Positions 34,501 to 42,919 are shown, numbered from the stretch's first letter. The stretch is DNA of 64,000 nt from Kitasatospora sp. CB01950 (GCF_001905465.1 NZ_LISX01000004.1:431667-495666); one strand, 5' to 3'. Made by a program: numbers and translations. Notes: a model not told the origin generated them from the letters alone.

Positions 34501-35345
34501 GCCTTGCGGCGGCGCAGTGTGACGGCCAGCACGAGCAGCGCCGTCAGCACCGCGGCGGTCCGCAGGGCGCCCACGCCGGCGTTCATGGTGGCGTGGGCGG
34601 CGTCGGTGCCCGGGGCCAGGGCGGTGCCCCAACGGCCCTTCTCGCGGCCCCAGTTCCACAGCGACAGGCCGGTCACGGTGATCAGCGGGATGCCCAGCAC
34701 GGCGAACTTCTTCAGCAGGTCGGGCAGCCCGCTCGACAGGTATGCCAGGCCCCAGCCCAGCACCATTGCCAGCAGCGAGCCGGTCACCGCGCCGCCGATC
34801 AGCACCGCCGCGCCGAGCAGCAGCAGTGGCGCGGGCCGCCGGGCCCCGCCGGCCGCCGTCGGGGCGGCCGGGGCGGGCTCCGCTGCGGGCTGCGGCTTGC
34901 CGAACAGGAGGCGCAGGGCGCGCACCGCGAGGCCCGGGCGCGGCTGCGGCGGGGCCTCCGGCTCGGGTTCGGGTTCGGGCTCCGGTTCGGGCTTCGGCGC
35001 GGGTTCCGGTTCCGGCTCCTCCGCCGGCAGGTCGAAGTAGACCTCCGTCCAGCCCGGGAACACCGAGGTGACGTCGGCCCGGCCGCGCCCCTCCGCCCAC
35101 TGCGCCGCCCGGTCCACGTCCTCGTGGGACGGCCCCGGCGGCAGGTCGAACTCGATCGGGGGCGGCACCAGCCTGTCGAACTCGGGCCTGTCGAACGCGG
35201 GCTTGTCGAACGCGACGGGGCGCCGCGCCGGCGGGACGGCCGGCTTCGGCGGGACGTCCGGTTCGGGCGCCGGAACGTACACGCTCTCCCCGCTGTCCGG
35301 GCCGTCCGCCGCCCCGTCCTCGCGCCACCACGAGCCGCCCGCCAT
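34497..35345 (-). CDS. Pro/Glu-rich membrane protein of unknown function
   Basis: A 282-residue protein. The N-terminal 80 residues are acidic and Pro-rich with four similar 'FDxP/FDRP' steps; residues ~100-130 are a run of alternating Pro and Glu (PEPEPEPEPEP) before two to four membrane helices (LLLLGAAVLIGGAVTGSLLA and others) and a short RRRKA tail. VFPGWTEVYFDLPAEEP lies between. No family was recognised. The start is the ATG of MAGGSWWRED; a GTG 21 nt upstream is possible. It is divergent from the helicase-associated gene. Confidence 0.65.
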   Translation of the reverse strand: MAGGSWWREDGAADGPDSGESVYVPAPEPDVPPKPAVPPARRPVAFDKPAFDRPEFDRLVPPPIEFDLPPGPSHEDVDRAAQWAEGRGRADVTSVFPGWTEVYFDLPAEEPEPEPAPKPEPEPEPEPEPEAPPQPRPGLAVRALRLLFGKPQPAAEPAPAAPTAAGGARRPAPLLLLGAAVLIGGAVTGSLLAMVLGWGLAYLSSGLPDLLKKFAVLGIPLITVTGLSLWNWGREKGRWGTALAPGTDAAHATMNAGVGALRTAAVLTALLVLAVTLRRRKA

Positions 35346-35508
35346 CGCCCCGCCACCCGCCCTCACGAAGTACCTCACGCCGCACCGAGACGGTACCCAC
35401 CCGCACCCGCCCGAAGCGAGCCCCGTCGGGCCCGGACCGTTCCCGTTTCGCCGGGAGTTCTCCCCCCGTTCTGGGCCTCGGACGGGGGCGTTGACTAGGC
35501 TGGACCGG

Positions 35509-37998
35509 ATGACCGCACCGCAGAGCGCTCCGCGCGCCACCCGCGCAGGCGCCCCCCGCACGCTGGCCGAGGAACTCCGCGGCCGGGAGGACGACGCTGT
35601 CGCCGCGCTGCTCCGGGCCCGCCCCGACCTGCTGAACCCGGTGCCGACCGACCTCACCCAGCTGTCCTCCCGGCTCTCCAGCCGGGCGTCCGTGCTGCGC
35701 GCGCTGGAACGGCTGGACCGCTTCACCCTGCAGACCGCCGAGGCGCTGGCCGCCGCCCCCGAGGGCGCGTCCGACACCGTGGTGCGCAACCTGCTGGCCG
35801 GACCCGCCCGGGTCAAGCCGCACCCCGGCGCGGACCAGGTGGACCGCGCCGCCGTCACCGCCGCGCTCCCCGGCGCGCTCGCCCGGCTGCGCGAACGGGC
35901 CCTGGTCTGGGGGCCGGACTCGGCGCTGCGGCTGGTCCTCGCCGTCCGCGAGGCGCTCGCCCCGAGTGCCGTCAACCCCGGCCGCACCGGCCTCGGCCCG
36001 ACCTTCGCCGAGGCCACCGTCGGCATGTCGCCCGCCCGCCTCCAGCAGCTGCTGGCCGGCGCCGGACTGCCGCCCACGCCCGACCCGGTCACCGCCGTCG
36101 CCGCGCTCACCGCCCTGCTCGGCGACCGCAAGCGCCTCGCCGCACTGCTCGACCAGGCCCCGCCCGCCGCCGTCGGCCTGCTGGAACGCCTGGTCTGGGG
36201 CCCGCCCACCGGCACCGTCCCGGACGCCGCCCGGCAGGTCGTCGCCGAGGACGCGCACAGCCCCGTCGAATGGTTGCTGGCCCGCGGCCTGCTGCTGCCG
36301 TCCAGCCCCACCTCGGTGGTGCTGCCCCGCGAACTCGCCCTCCACCTGCGCGGCGGACGCACCCACCGCACCGTGGAACCCGCCCCGCCCGCCGTCGCCC
36401 CCGTCGTCGCCCGCGACCCCGCGCAGGTCGACCGCACCGCGGCCGGTCAGGCCGCCTCCGCCGTCCGCGTCCTCGACGAGCTGCTCGAAGCCTGGGGCCT
36501 CACCCCGCCGCCCACCCTGCGGGCCGGCGGCCTCGGCGTCCGCGACCTCAAGCGCGCCGCCCAGCTCCTCGAAAGCTCCGAGCAGGACGCCGCGTTCTGG
36601 CTCGAACTCGCCTACACGGCTGGGCTGTTGGCCCCCGACGGCGAGATCGACGAGGTGTGGGCCCCGACCCCCGCGTACGACCAGTGGCGGCAGCAGGACA
36701 CCGCCGAACGCTGGACCCTGCTCGCCCGCGCCTGGCTCACCGCCACCCGGGTCGGCCGCCTCACCGGCACCCCCGACGGCAAGGGCCGGCCGCGCGCCGC
36801 CCTCGGTCCCGAGCTCGACCGCACCCTCGCCCCGTCCGTCCGCCGCGCCGCCCTCGCCCGGCTCGCCGAACTGCCCCCCGGCACCGCCGCCGACGCCTCC
36901 GCCCTGCTGCCCGCCCTGCGCTGGCACCGCCCGCTGCGCGGCGGACCCGTCGGCCCCGACGGCCACGACCTGCGCGACCAGCTCACCGGCTGGGCCCTGC
37001 ACGAGGCCGAACTGCTCGGCGTCACCGGCCGAGGCGCACTCGCCGCCCACGCCCGCGCCCTGCTCGCCGGGGCCGACCCCACGGCCGACCTCGCGCCGCT
37101 GCTGCCCGAACCGCTCGACCACGTCATCCTGCAGCCCGACCTCACCGCGATCGCCCCCGGCCCGCTGCTCACCCCGCTCGCCCAGGCCCTCGCGCTCTGC
37201 GCCGACATCGAGTCCAAGGGCGGCGCGACCGTCTACCGCTTCACCCCCGACTCCGTCCGCCGCGCCCTCGACGCCGGACGCACCGCCGCCGACCTGCAAG
37301 GTTTCCTCGCGCAGCACTCCCGGACGCCCGTCCCGCAGCCGCTCGCCTACCTGATCGACGACGTCGCCCGCCGGCACGGCATCCTGCGCGTCGGCGCCGC
37401 GTCCTCCTACCTGCGCTGCGACGACCCCCGGCTGCTCGGCGAAGTCCTCGCCGACCGGCGCGCCGCAGAACTCCGCCTCCGGCTGCTCGCCCCCACCGTC
37501 CTCGCCGCCCAGGCTCCGCCCGACACCCTGCTCACCGTGCTGCGCACCATGGGCTACGCGCCCGCCGCGGAGTCCGCCGAGGGCGACGTCGTGATCACCC
37601 GCCCCGACAGCCGCCGCACCCCGCCGCGCACCGCGCCCGTCCCCGTTCCCGACGGACCCGCGCGCCCCGACGACGCGCTCCTCACCGCCGCCGTCCGCGC
37701 GATCCGGGCCGGCGACCGCGCCGCGACCGCCCCCCGCAAGGACGCCGTGGCGGGCCCCGCGAGCGCCGCCGTCCCCCGCACCGCCGCCGCCGACACCCTC
37801 GCCTCCCTGCAGACCGCCGTCCTGCTCGGCGAACGCATGTGGATCGGCTACATCAACGCGGAAGGCCTCGCCTCCCAGCGCGTCATCGACCCCGTCAAGG
37901 TCGAGGGCGGTTTCGTCACCGCCTACGACCACCTCTCCGACGAGGTCCGGACCTTCGCCCTCCACCGCATCACCGGCGTGGCCGAGGTCGACGACTAG
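35509..37998 (+). CDS. Helicase-associated (XPB/WYL-type) domain protein
   Basis: An 829-residue protein of the actinobacterial 'helicase C-terminal domain' family. It begins TLAEELRGREDDAVAALLRARPDLL, a helical N-terminal module, and has a middle domain with HVILQPDLTAIAPGPL near residue 540, the recognisable region of this family. The C-terminal 60 residues (GERMWIGYINAEGLASQRVIDPVKVEGGFVTAYDH) look WYL-like. It has no Walker motifs of its own. In streptomycetes such genes lie close to the XPB helicase; here XPB is about 6 kb away, partly because of the inserted element. Confidence 0.8.
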   Translation: MTAPQSAPRATRAGAPRTLAEELRGREDDAVAALLRARPDLLNPVPTDLTQLSSRLSSRASVLRALERLDRFTLQTAEALAAAPEGASDTVVRNLLAGPARVKPHPGADQVDRAAVTAALPGALARLRERALVWGPDSALRLVLAVREALAPSAVNPGRTGLGPTFAEATVGMSPARLQQLLAGAGLPPTPDPVTAVAALTALLGDRKRLAALLDQAPPAAVGLLERLVWGPPTGTVPDAARQVVAEDAHSPVEWLLARGLLLPSSPTSVVLPRELALHLRGGRTHRTVEPAPPAVAPVVARDPAQVDRTAAGQAASAVRVLDELLEAWGLTPPPTLRAGGLGVRDLKRAAQLLESSEQDAAFWLELAYTAGLLAPDGEIDEVWAPTPAYDQWRQQDTAERWTLLARAWLTATRVGRLTGTPDGKGRPRAALGPELDRTLAPSVRRAALARLAELPPGTAADASALLPALRWHRPLRGGPVGPDGHDLRDQLTGWALHEAELLGVTGRGALAAHARALLAGADPTADLAPLLPEPLDHVILQPDLTAIAPGPLLTPLAQALALCADIESKGGATVYRFTPDSVRRALDAGRTAADLQGFLAQHSRTPVPQPLAYLIDDVARRHGILRVGAASSYLRCDDPRLLGEVLADRRAAELRLRLLAPTVLAAQAPPDTLLTVLRTMGYAPAAESAEGDVVITRPDSRRTPPRTAPVPVPDGPARPDDALLTAAVRAIRAGDRAATAPRKDAVAGPASAAVPRTAAADTLASLQTAVLLGERMWIGYINAEGLASQRVIDPVKVEGGFVTAYDHLSDEVRTFALHRITGVAEVDD

Positions 37999-38001
37999 AA
38001 A

Positions 38002-38027
38002 GCGCCTGCGGGCGGGCAAGCAGGCGC
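38002..38027. terminator. Hairpin after helicase-associated gene
   Basis: 8-bp arms GCGCCTGC / GCAGGCGC with a 10-nt loop, starting 4 nt after the stop codon. It lies between convergent genes. Confidence 0.7.
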
Positions 38028-38031
38028 ATCA

Positions 38032-38064
38032 CCAGGGGCGCGTGGGGGTACCTCCCGCGCCCCC
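38032..38064. repeat. Composite palindromic repeat, copy C (short form with GGTACC core)
   Basis: CCAGGGGCGCG is joined to TGGGGGTACCTCCC and CGCGCCCC, forming a near-perfect short palindrome centred on GGTACC. It seems to be the outer arm of the repeat family in which the usual GGGGAACTGCGCG part has been replaced. It lies between convergent genes, directly after another hairpin. Confidence 0.7.
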
Positions 38065-38083
38065 GTTCTCGCACCCACTCCCG

Positions 38084-38365
38084 CTACTTGCCGGCGTGCT
38101 GCTTCTTCGCTTCTTCGTCCGCCTTCTGCTGCTTCGCCTCTTCCATGATCGCGTGGGTGTCCGGCATCTTCGGCTCGACGCCGGTGAGCAGGCCGGTGCC
38201 GGTGAAGGCGAGGGTGCCGAGGAGGCCGCCGGGCTGGCCGACGTCGGCGACCTGGTCGAGGGCCGGGGTGGCGGTCGCGGCGTTCGCGGGGGCCGCTCCG
38301 AGGGTGGTGGCGAGGGCGGCGCCGGAGAGCGCGAGGCCGGCCAGGATTCGGTTGCGCATCGTCAT
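38084..38365 (-). CDS. Small secreted protein
   Basis: A 93-residue protein with a Sec signal peptide (MTMRNRILAGLALSGAALAT, cleavage probably after ANA near residue 29) and a hydrophilic, Lys/Glu-rich C-terminus (EEAKQQKADEEAKKQHAGK). GGLLGTLAFTGTGLLTG lies in the middle. No family was recognised; similar short secreted proteins are common in streptomycetes. Confidence 0.7.
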   Translation of the reverse strand: MTMRNRILAGLALSGAALATTLGAAPANAATATPALDQVADVGQPGGLLGTLAFTGTGLLTGVEPKMPDTHAIMEEAKQQKADEEAKKQHAGK

Positions 38366-38495
38366 GGCCTGCCCAACGATCCGGCCGCCCCGGGGTCACG
38401 TTCGACGATCCGCACCCGGGGACATGGGCGACGGTTAGACTGCGTGGCGGCCGGCCGGAACCGGGCCTTCGTCGGCCCCCGACAGGACCGGAACC

Positions 38496-40097
38496 GTGAC
38501 CACTTCCCCCGCTCTGCAGACCCGTCTCGTCCGGGTGGCGACCGGCCGCGCGGCCGGGGCCCGTCCGGCCCGTCGACGCCGGACCGTCCTGTTCACCGTG
38601 CTGAGCTTCGCGGTCTGTCTGGCGCTGGGTATCCAGCAGTGGACGTCGCTCCAGCTGGGCGGTTTCGACCTGGGGATCTTCGACCAGGGCGTGCGCGGCT
38701 ACGCGCATTTCGGGCTGCCGGTGTCGACGTTGAAGAGCGTGCACCACGAGTTCCCACCGGGCTTCTCGCTGCTGGGCGACCACTTCTCGCCGGTGCTGGC
38801 GCTGCTCGCCCCGCTGTACTGGGTGTGGGACGACCCGCGGATGCTGCTGGTCGGGCAGGCGGCGCTGTTCGCGGCGGGCGTGCCGCTGGTGCGCCGGATC
38901 GCGAGCCGGGCGTTCGCGGGGGCGGATGCGCGGGTCCGCACCCGGGTGCTGGACGTCGCGGCGCTGGTGTACGGGCTGGGCTGGCCGCTGCTGATCTCCT
39001 CGCGCGGCGGGTTCCACGAGGTGGGGTTCGCCGTCCCGCTGTTGCTGCTGCTGTTCGAACGGGCGGGGGCACGGCGCTGGGTCGGGGTGGCCGTCGCGGC
39101 GGTGCTGCTGTGCGCGACCAAGGAGGATCTCGGCCTGGCGGTGGGCGCGTTCGGCGCGGTGCTGCTGTGGCGCGGGCGCGGCGACGGCGACCGGTGGGCG
39201 AAGGTCCTCGGCTGGTCGCTGCTGGTGGGCGGGCCACTGGCGAGCGCGGTGGAGATCGCCTACGCGATACCGGCGATGGGCGGCGAGCCCGGTTACTACT
39301 GGAACTACGGGCAGTTGGGGGCGGACGGCGGCGAGGCGCTGCGGCACGTCCTCGGCAATCCGTGGCTGCTGGTGGAGTCGGCGTTCTCCAGCCCGCTGAA
39401 GCCGATGCTGCTGGGCTGGCTGCTGCTCACCACGGCTGCCCTGCCGTTCCGCTCGGCCACCTCGCTCGTCGCGCTGCCGCTGCTCGCGGAGCGGATCCTG
39501 TCCGACAATCCGAACCACTGGTCGATCGCCCGGCACTACGACGCGTTCCTGTGGCCGATCCTGGTGACCGCCGCGATCGAGACGCTGGGGGTGCTGTGGT
39601 CCCGCGGCCATCTCCGGCAGGTCCGCCGTCTGGGCGCCACCGCCGCGGTCCTGTCGCTGGCCGCGTCCGGCGCGCTCGGCCTCTACCACCTGGCGCTCCC
39701 GTACGAGTGGCAGCCGAAGGCCCCGACGGCGGCGCTGGCCCGGGCGGCGGAGCTGATCCCGGACGGCGCGACCGTGGAGGCCGACAACCAGGTCGCACCA
39801 CGCCTCACCAACCGCACCCGGGTGATGCTGGCCGACGGCACCCCGCGCGGCCAGGACTACGTGCTCCTCCGCTACACCCAGCGCGCCTTCCCGTTCCAGA
39901 AGGACCCGGACCAGGCCGCCTACCGCGCCTTCCTGCTCGCCCACGGCTACACCGAGCTGTTCGACCAGGACGGCGTCACCCTCCTCCACCGCACCGGCCC
40001 CACCCCCGTCCCCGGCACCCACCTCCCCGGCCCCGGCTCCACCCCGTACCAGGAGGTCATCCCCCCGGACGTCGGCCACAACTTCTTCCTCGGCTGA
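38496..40097 (+). CDS. DUF2079 multi-pass membrane protein
   Basis: A 533-residue protein with about 10 transmembrane helices. It carries the DUF2079 signature: SLQLGGFDLGIFDQGVRGYAHFG near residue 50, LLGDHFSPVLALLAPLYW near 90 and GGFHEVGFAVPLLLLLFE near 170. The fold is related to GT-C glycosyltransferases; Asp-rich loops after helix 1 fit this. Substrate unknown. It ends 63 bp before the original start of the XPB gene at 40161. The start is a GTG. Confidence 0.86.
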   Translation: MTTSPALQTRLVRVATGRAAGARPARRRRTVLFTVLSFAVCLALGIQQWTSLQLGGFDLGIFDQGVRGYAHFGLPVSTLKSVHHEFPPGFSLLGDHFSPVLALLAPLYWVWDDPRMLLVGQAALFAAGVPLVRRIASRAFAGADARVRTRVLDVAALVYGLGWPLLISSRGGFHEVGFAVPLLLLLFERAGARRWVGVAVAAVLLCATKEDLGLAVGAFGAVLLWRGRGDGDRWAKVLGWSLLVGGPLASAVEIAYAIPAMGGEPGYYWNYGQLGADGGEALRHVLGNPWLLVESAFSSPLKPMLLGWLLLTTAALPFRSATSLVALPLLAERILSDNPNHWSIARHYDAFLWPILVTAAIETLGVLWSRGHLRQVRRLGATAAVLSLAASGALGLYHLALPYEWQPKAPTAALARAAELIPDGATVEADNQVAPRLTNRTRVMLADGTPRGQDYVLLRYTQRAFPFQKDPDQAAYRAFLLAHGYTELFDQDGVTLLHRTGPTPVPGTHLPGPGSTPYQEVIPPDVGHNFFLG

Positions 40098-40160
40098 CGG
40101 CGCAGGTCGCGCGATGCGGCACACTGGAGGTTTGGCCCGCGCGGAAGGGGATGCACAGGC

Positions 40161-40322
40161 GTGAACGGACCGCTGATCGTGCAAGCGATCAAGTCTGATT
40201 CACATACTAGTGATGTGTCGTCCCCTGCCATGCGTCCCAACGGAGTTCAGCAGGGACGGCCACGATCCCACAGTTCCTCTGCATGGGCCGCGAACCGGTC
40301 GAACATCCCGTCCTCCTGCTGA
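40161..40322 (+). pseudogene. Orphaned 5' end of the XPB helicase gene (left of the insertion)
   Basis: GTG AAC GGA CCG CTG ATC GTG CA encodes VNGPLIVQ, the usual N-terminus of streptomycete XPB (MNGPLIVQSDKTLLLE). After position 40183 the sequence changes to the integrated element and the frame runs on for 45 unrelated codons to a TGA at 40320-40322. The continuation LIVQSDKTLLLEID is found at 44600 onward. The native ribosome-binding site and promoter therefore still drive a short useless peptide of 53 residues. Confidence 0.85.
40174..40183. other. attL core
   Basis: TGATCGTGCA, left copy, within codons 5-8 of the original XPB gene. The next base differs from the right copy (A versus G), which limits the shared core to 10 bp. 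Confidence 0.8.
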
Positions 40323-41041
40323 CGGCGCAGGTGCATCATCGGCGAGTCATGGCCGACGACACGGGCCAGGTGGGGCGTCACGAGCGCCTGGGAGTCGAAC
40401 CGGAACACGGACAGGCCGACATGGTTGGTGGCGTCGTCAGCGGCGCTGTGGCGGGCCTCCACGCCCGTCACGTCACGCAGCTTTGCCAGGTTCTCCAGGG
40501 TGATCCGGATGCGGGTGGAGACAGTCAGGGCCACGTCCTCGATCGCCTCCCGTTGCCGCGTGACTTCCCCGTCCGGATCGCCCAGAAGGAACCGGACTCG
40601 GCAACCGGCCTCCGCCTTTCGACGCAGGCTCTCGACCAGGTTGGGCTGTTCCAGCCACAGGAAGTAGTTGGTGTAGCCCGCGAAGAGGAGATCCGTCCGA
40701 GCGTTCTTGATCAGGTCCCCCCACACGGTGGACGGACAGGCGGACCGGTACGGGTAGCTCCGGATGATCTCCCGATCCGGGCCGATCTTGAGTGCGTCCC
40801 GAACTACCTTCGGCCACAGCATCGTTGAATCAACTCCCAGCACCTTGGCGGCATCCTCGCGGTTGCGGGCGTGGGGGATCAGCCGGCCGTCGGACAACCA
40901 CCGCTCAACGGTCTTGCCTGACACTCCCACCCGGCCCGCCAACTGACGCGGCGAGAGGCCTGCGGCAGACATAGCCGATCGTAAGGCGGCGTTCAAGACT
41001 TCTCCCAGGGACGTTTGGGCCTTTTCCGAACCTACTGCCAC
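40247..41041 (-). CDS. XRE-family regulator with PLD-like/DUF5919-type C-terminus
   Basis: A 264-residue protein. Residues ~25-70 are a helix-turn-helix (GLSPRQLAGRVGVSGKTVERWLSDGR). Residues ~110-260 resemble the DUF5919 group often fused to such domains: TDLLFAGYTNYFLWLEQPNL, GCRVRFLLGDPDGEV and a late VVGHDSPMMHLRRQQ. These features recall phospholipase D-like folds, but no HKD motif pair is present, so enzyme activity is doubtful. It starts at a GTG that directly abuts a perfect dyad (41042-41056). It reads toward the left end of the element, and the small genes are divergent from it. Confidence 0.78.
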   Translation of the reverse strand: MAVGSEKAQTSLGEVLNAALRSAMSAAGLSPRQLAGRVGVSGKTVERWLSDGRLIPHARNREDAAKVLGVDSTMLWPKVVRDALKIGPDREIIRSYPYRSACPSTVWGDLIKNARTDLLFAGYTNYFLWLEQPNLVESLRRKAEAGCRVRFLLGDPDGEVTRQREAIEDVALTVSTRIRITLENLAKLRDVTGVEARHSAADDATNHVGLSVFRFDSQALVTPHLARVVGHDSPMMHLRRQQEDGMFDRFAAHAEELWDRGRPC

Positions 41042-41056
41042 GACAGTCCAACTGTC
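41042..41056. promoter_or_regulatory. Probable operator of the element's XRE regulator
   Basis: GACAGT-CCA-ACTGTC, a perfect 6-bp inverted repeat with a 3-bp spacer, ending exactly at the GTG start of the XRE gene and upstream of the divergent small genes. The position suggests control of both directions. Confidence 0.55.
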
Positions 41057-41130
41057 TTACCTACATGCCGAATTCGCCCAAGAGGGCGCGCAAGTGTGGG
41101 CCGTGGACCGATCGGACGGAGGAGCAGCCC

Positions 41131-41319
41131 ATGCCCACAACGCCCCATCAGCGCTACAGAGTGGTGCCCGCGCCGGCAGAACCTGGCGCACTGCTGACAG
41201 ATCTCTGGGGCTTGGCCGACTGCGCCGATGCCGACAGTCTCGTCACTCGGCCCGACGGCGAACCGATGGTGTTCCCGTTCTTCGGAGATGCTGCGAGGTG
41301 GGCGGATGAGCACTCCTGA
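41131..41319 (+). CDS. Small hypothetical protein 1 of the element
   Basis: 62 residues: MPTTPHQRYRVVPAPAEPGA, then LLTDLWGLADCADADSL and a C-terminal MVFPFFGDAARWADEHS. The ATG has a very good ribosome-binding site (GGAGGAG, 6 nt away); a longer frame from 41065 lacks one. It overlaps the next gene by 14 nt. Similar small genes are often seen beside XRE regulators in streptomycetes; the function is unknown. Confidence 0.6.
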   Translation: MPTTPHQRYRVVPAPAEPGALLTDLWGLADCADADSLVTRPDGEPMVFPFFGDAARWADEHS

Positions 41320-41494
41320 GCAGTGGGAGCCCCAGGAAGGTGGAGCGGCCTACGACCAGCGCTCCGAGCAGCCGGTGCGGGTGATGGCGGTACATGCCTG
41401 CGGCGTCTTTGTCCGACGACTGCGGGATGGACGGGAGAGCATCACCACGCTGGGCGAACTCGCCCCGCCGAAACGTACGGCTCCGACGCGGTGA
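41306..41494 (+). CDS. Small hypothetical protein 2 of the element
   Basis: 62 residues, MSTPEQWEPQEGGAAYDQRS, then VRVMAVHACGVFVRRLRDGRES. The 'W-E-P-x-x-G-x-x-Y-D' opening and the following beta-rich pattern are common in small streptomycete proteins located beside XRE regulators. It overlaps its neighbours on both sides (14 nt and 4 nt), a sign of translational coupling. Confidence 0.6.
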   Translation: MSTPEQWEPQEGGAAYDQRSEQPVRVMAVHACGVFVRRLRDGRESITTLGELAPPKRTAPTR

Positions 41495-41733
41495 CGGATG
41501 CGCTGAGTCGGGCCTGGGATGCGGCTGCCCAGTTCGTTGCCCTGACGGGTGAGCAGGTGCGTGTGTCGCAGGTGGCGGGCGGCGTACAACTCAGCTTCCG
41601 CGTGGTGCCCCTCGCTGATGACTTGCACCTTGAAGTGCTTCGCGTCCTGGATGAGTCCGACCATTACGGGCACGACGGTTCATCCGATGGCACCGGAGAG
41701 CTGTGGGCGACCTACCGCGAGAGCTGCCCATGA
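41491..41733 (+). CDS. Small hypothetical protein 3 of the element
   Basis: 80 residues starting at a GTG that overlaps the stop of the previous gene (GTGA). It reads VTDALSRAWDAAAQFVALTG, with a beta-rich middle (VQLSFRVVPLADDLHLEVLR) and an acidic C-terminal part. No family was recognised. It is the last of three overlapping small genes. Confidence 0.55.
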   Translation: MTDALSRAWDAAAQFVALTGEQVRVSQVAGGVQLSFRVVPLADDLHLEVLRVLDESDHYGHDGSSDGTGELWATYRESCP

Positions 41734-41845
41734 CTGGCCCGACAAAAAACGGGGTCACACCCAGGGCGCGTACAGCGAGCTGGGGCCGGGATCGCGGGGC
41801 GGCAGAACGCCGAACTTCCGCAGCGCCCCCGTGCAGACATGGCGA

Positions 41846-41878
41846 AGAGCCGCCCGCCTGCAATAGGTGGACGGCTCT
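41846..41878. terminator. Hairpin after resolvase gene
   Basis: Arms AGAGCCG / CGGCTCT with a loop of 19 nt, 22 bp beyond the resolvase stop. The same hairpin may end transcription of the small-gene operon from the other side. Confidence 0.5.
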
Positions 41879-41899
41879 GGGGCGTTGGCGCTTGCCCGG

Positions 41900-42472
41900 C
41901 TACTGGCCGAGATTGCGGTACAGCGTCGCACGGCTCACCCCGAGCGCCTTGGCGATGGCTGTGACACTCTCGCCGTTCGCCTTGCGGGCGCGGGCCGCAG
42001 CGAGCTTGTCCGCGTCCATGACGTTGGGCCGCCCACCGGTGCGCCCCTGCGCCTTGGCGGCCTCCAGGCCGGCCCGCGTCCGGTCCTTGATCAAGCTGCG
42101 CTCGAACTCCGCCATCGCGCCGACCACTTGGAGCATCAGACGGCCGTCGGGCGTGTTCGGATCGATGCTCGCCAGCGCACCCGTCAGCACCTTGAACCCG
42201 ATACCCCGGGCCGACAGCGCGTCCACCATGGTCACCAGGTCGATCAGAGACCGAGCGAAGCGGTCCAGCTTCCACACGCACAGGGTGTCACCCGGGCGCA
42301 AGTAGTCCAGGACGGCGGCAAGCTCCGGACGGTCGGTGTTCTTGCCCGACGCCTTGTCCGTGAAGATCCGGGAGCAGCCCGCTTCGGCGAGTGCATCGCG
42401 CTGGAGCTGCGCCTCCTGGTCGTCGGTGGAGACTCGCGCGTAGCCGATCAGGTGTCCCGGGTTCTTCGCCAT
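41900..42472 (-). CDS. Small serine recombinase (resolvase/invertase)
   Basis: A 190-residue Tn3/Hin-type serine recombinase. The catalytic serine is in YARVSTDDQ (residue ~16). The conserved LDRFARSLIDLV and MLQVVGAMAEFERSLIKDRTRAGL helix E region are present, and the C-terminal helix-turn-helix is SVTAIAKALGVSRATLYRNL. It probably resolves cointegrates or dimers, or inverts a segment, at the res-like sites just upstream of its start. It lies inside the integrated element next to the large serine recombinase. Confidence 0.93.
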   Translation of the reverse strand: MAKNPGHLIGYARVSTDDQEAQLQRDALAEAGCSRIFTDKASGKNTDRPELAAVLDYLRPGDTLCVWKLDRFARSLIDLVTMVDALSARGIGFKVLTGALASIDPNTPDGRLMLQVVGAMAEFERSLIKDRTRAGLEAAKAQGRTGGRPNVMDADKLAAARARKANGESVTAIAKALGVSRATLYRNLGQ

Positions 42473-42481
42473 GACCCAACC

Positions 42482-42603
42482 GTCTCATAACTCGTCTCAT
42501 AACATCAAGGGTTACTCATGGGTTTTGAGACGGGTTTTGAACGCCAGTGGGTCCCTTCTGCGGCCTACTCGGCTGCCGTCTCACAAACCATCGTTTCTGA
42601 GAG
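42482..42603. promoter_or_regulatory. res-like recombination/operator region
   Basis: Two direct copies of GTCTCATAAC (42482-42491, 42494-42503), an inverted-orientation GTTTTGAGAC (42522-42531), GTCTCACAAAC (42578-42588) and a TTTCTGAGAG (from 42594). The first lies 10 bp upstream of the resolvase start. Repeated TCTCA/TGAGA half-sites beside a resolvase gene are what a res site looks like. Confidence 0.55.
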
Positions 42604-42866
42604 GGGCGAACGTGGTGACCCTCCGTCATACGATGGCCGGACCGGCCTGACACGGCGAAGCGGCGCAACCGGAGCACGGAGCCTCCAGCGTCCGGAGCTG
42701 CCCCGCATGCTGGAATGGCACCTCGCAGCCGACTCTCGTTTTAGCTATAGGTTTCTATGGTCATTTGGAATTTCGATCAAAAACAACACAACAGCACTCA
42801 CCGCCGATAGGCGACGGTCCGCCTTGCGATGCCGGCCGAGCCAACGGCACCTGCGCGAACGAAGAG
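42604..42866. other. AT-rich noncoding stretch of the element
   Basis: No gene is seen. Positions 42725-42800 (TTTTAGCTATAGGTTTCTAT and following, then CAAAAACAACACAACAGC) are by far the least GC-rich bases of the window. They could hold a promoter or be left from another recombination site. The base composition fits recent transfer. Confidence 0.4.
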
Positions 42867-42899
42867 GCCCCGCCCGACCCTGGACAGGTCGGACGGGGC
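42867..42899. terminator. Terminator of the large serine recombinase gene
   Basis: 13-bp arms GCCCCGCCCGACC / GGTCGGACGGGGC with one mismatch and a 7-nt loop, 20 bp past the recombinase stop on the reverse strand. Confidence 0.7.
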
Positions 42900-42919
42900 T
42901 CGGCTGACTACTGCACCGG

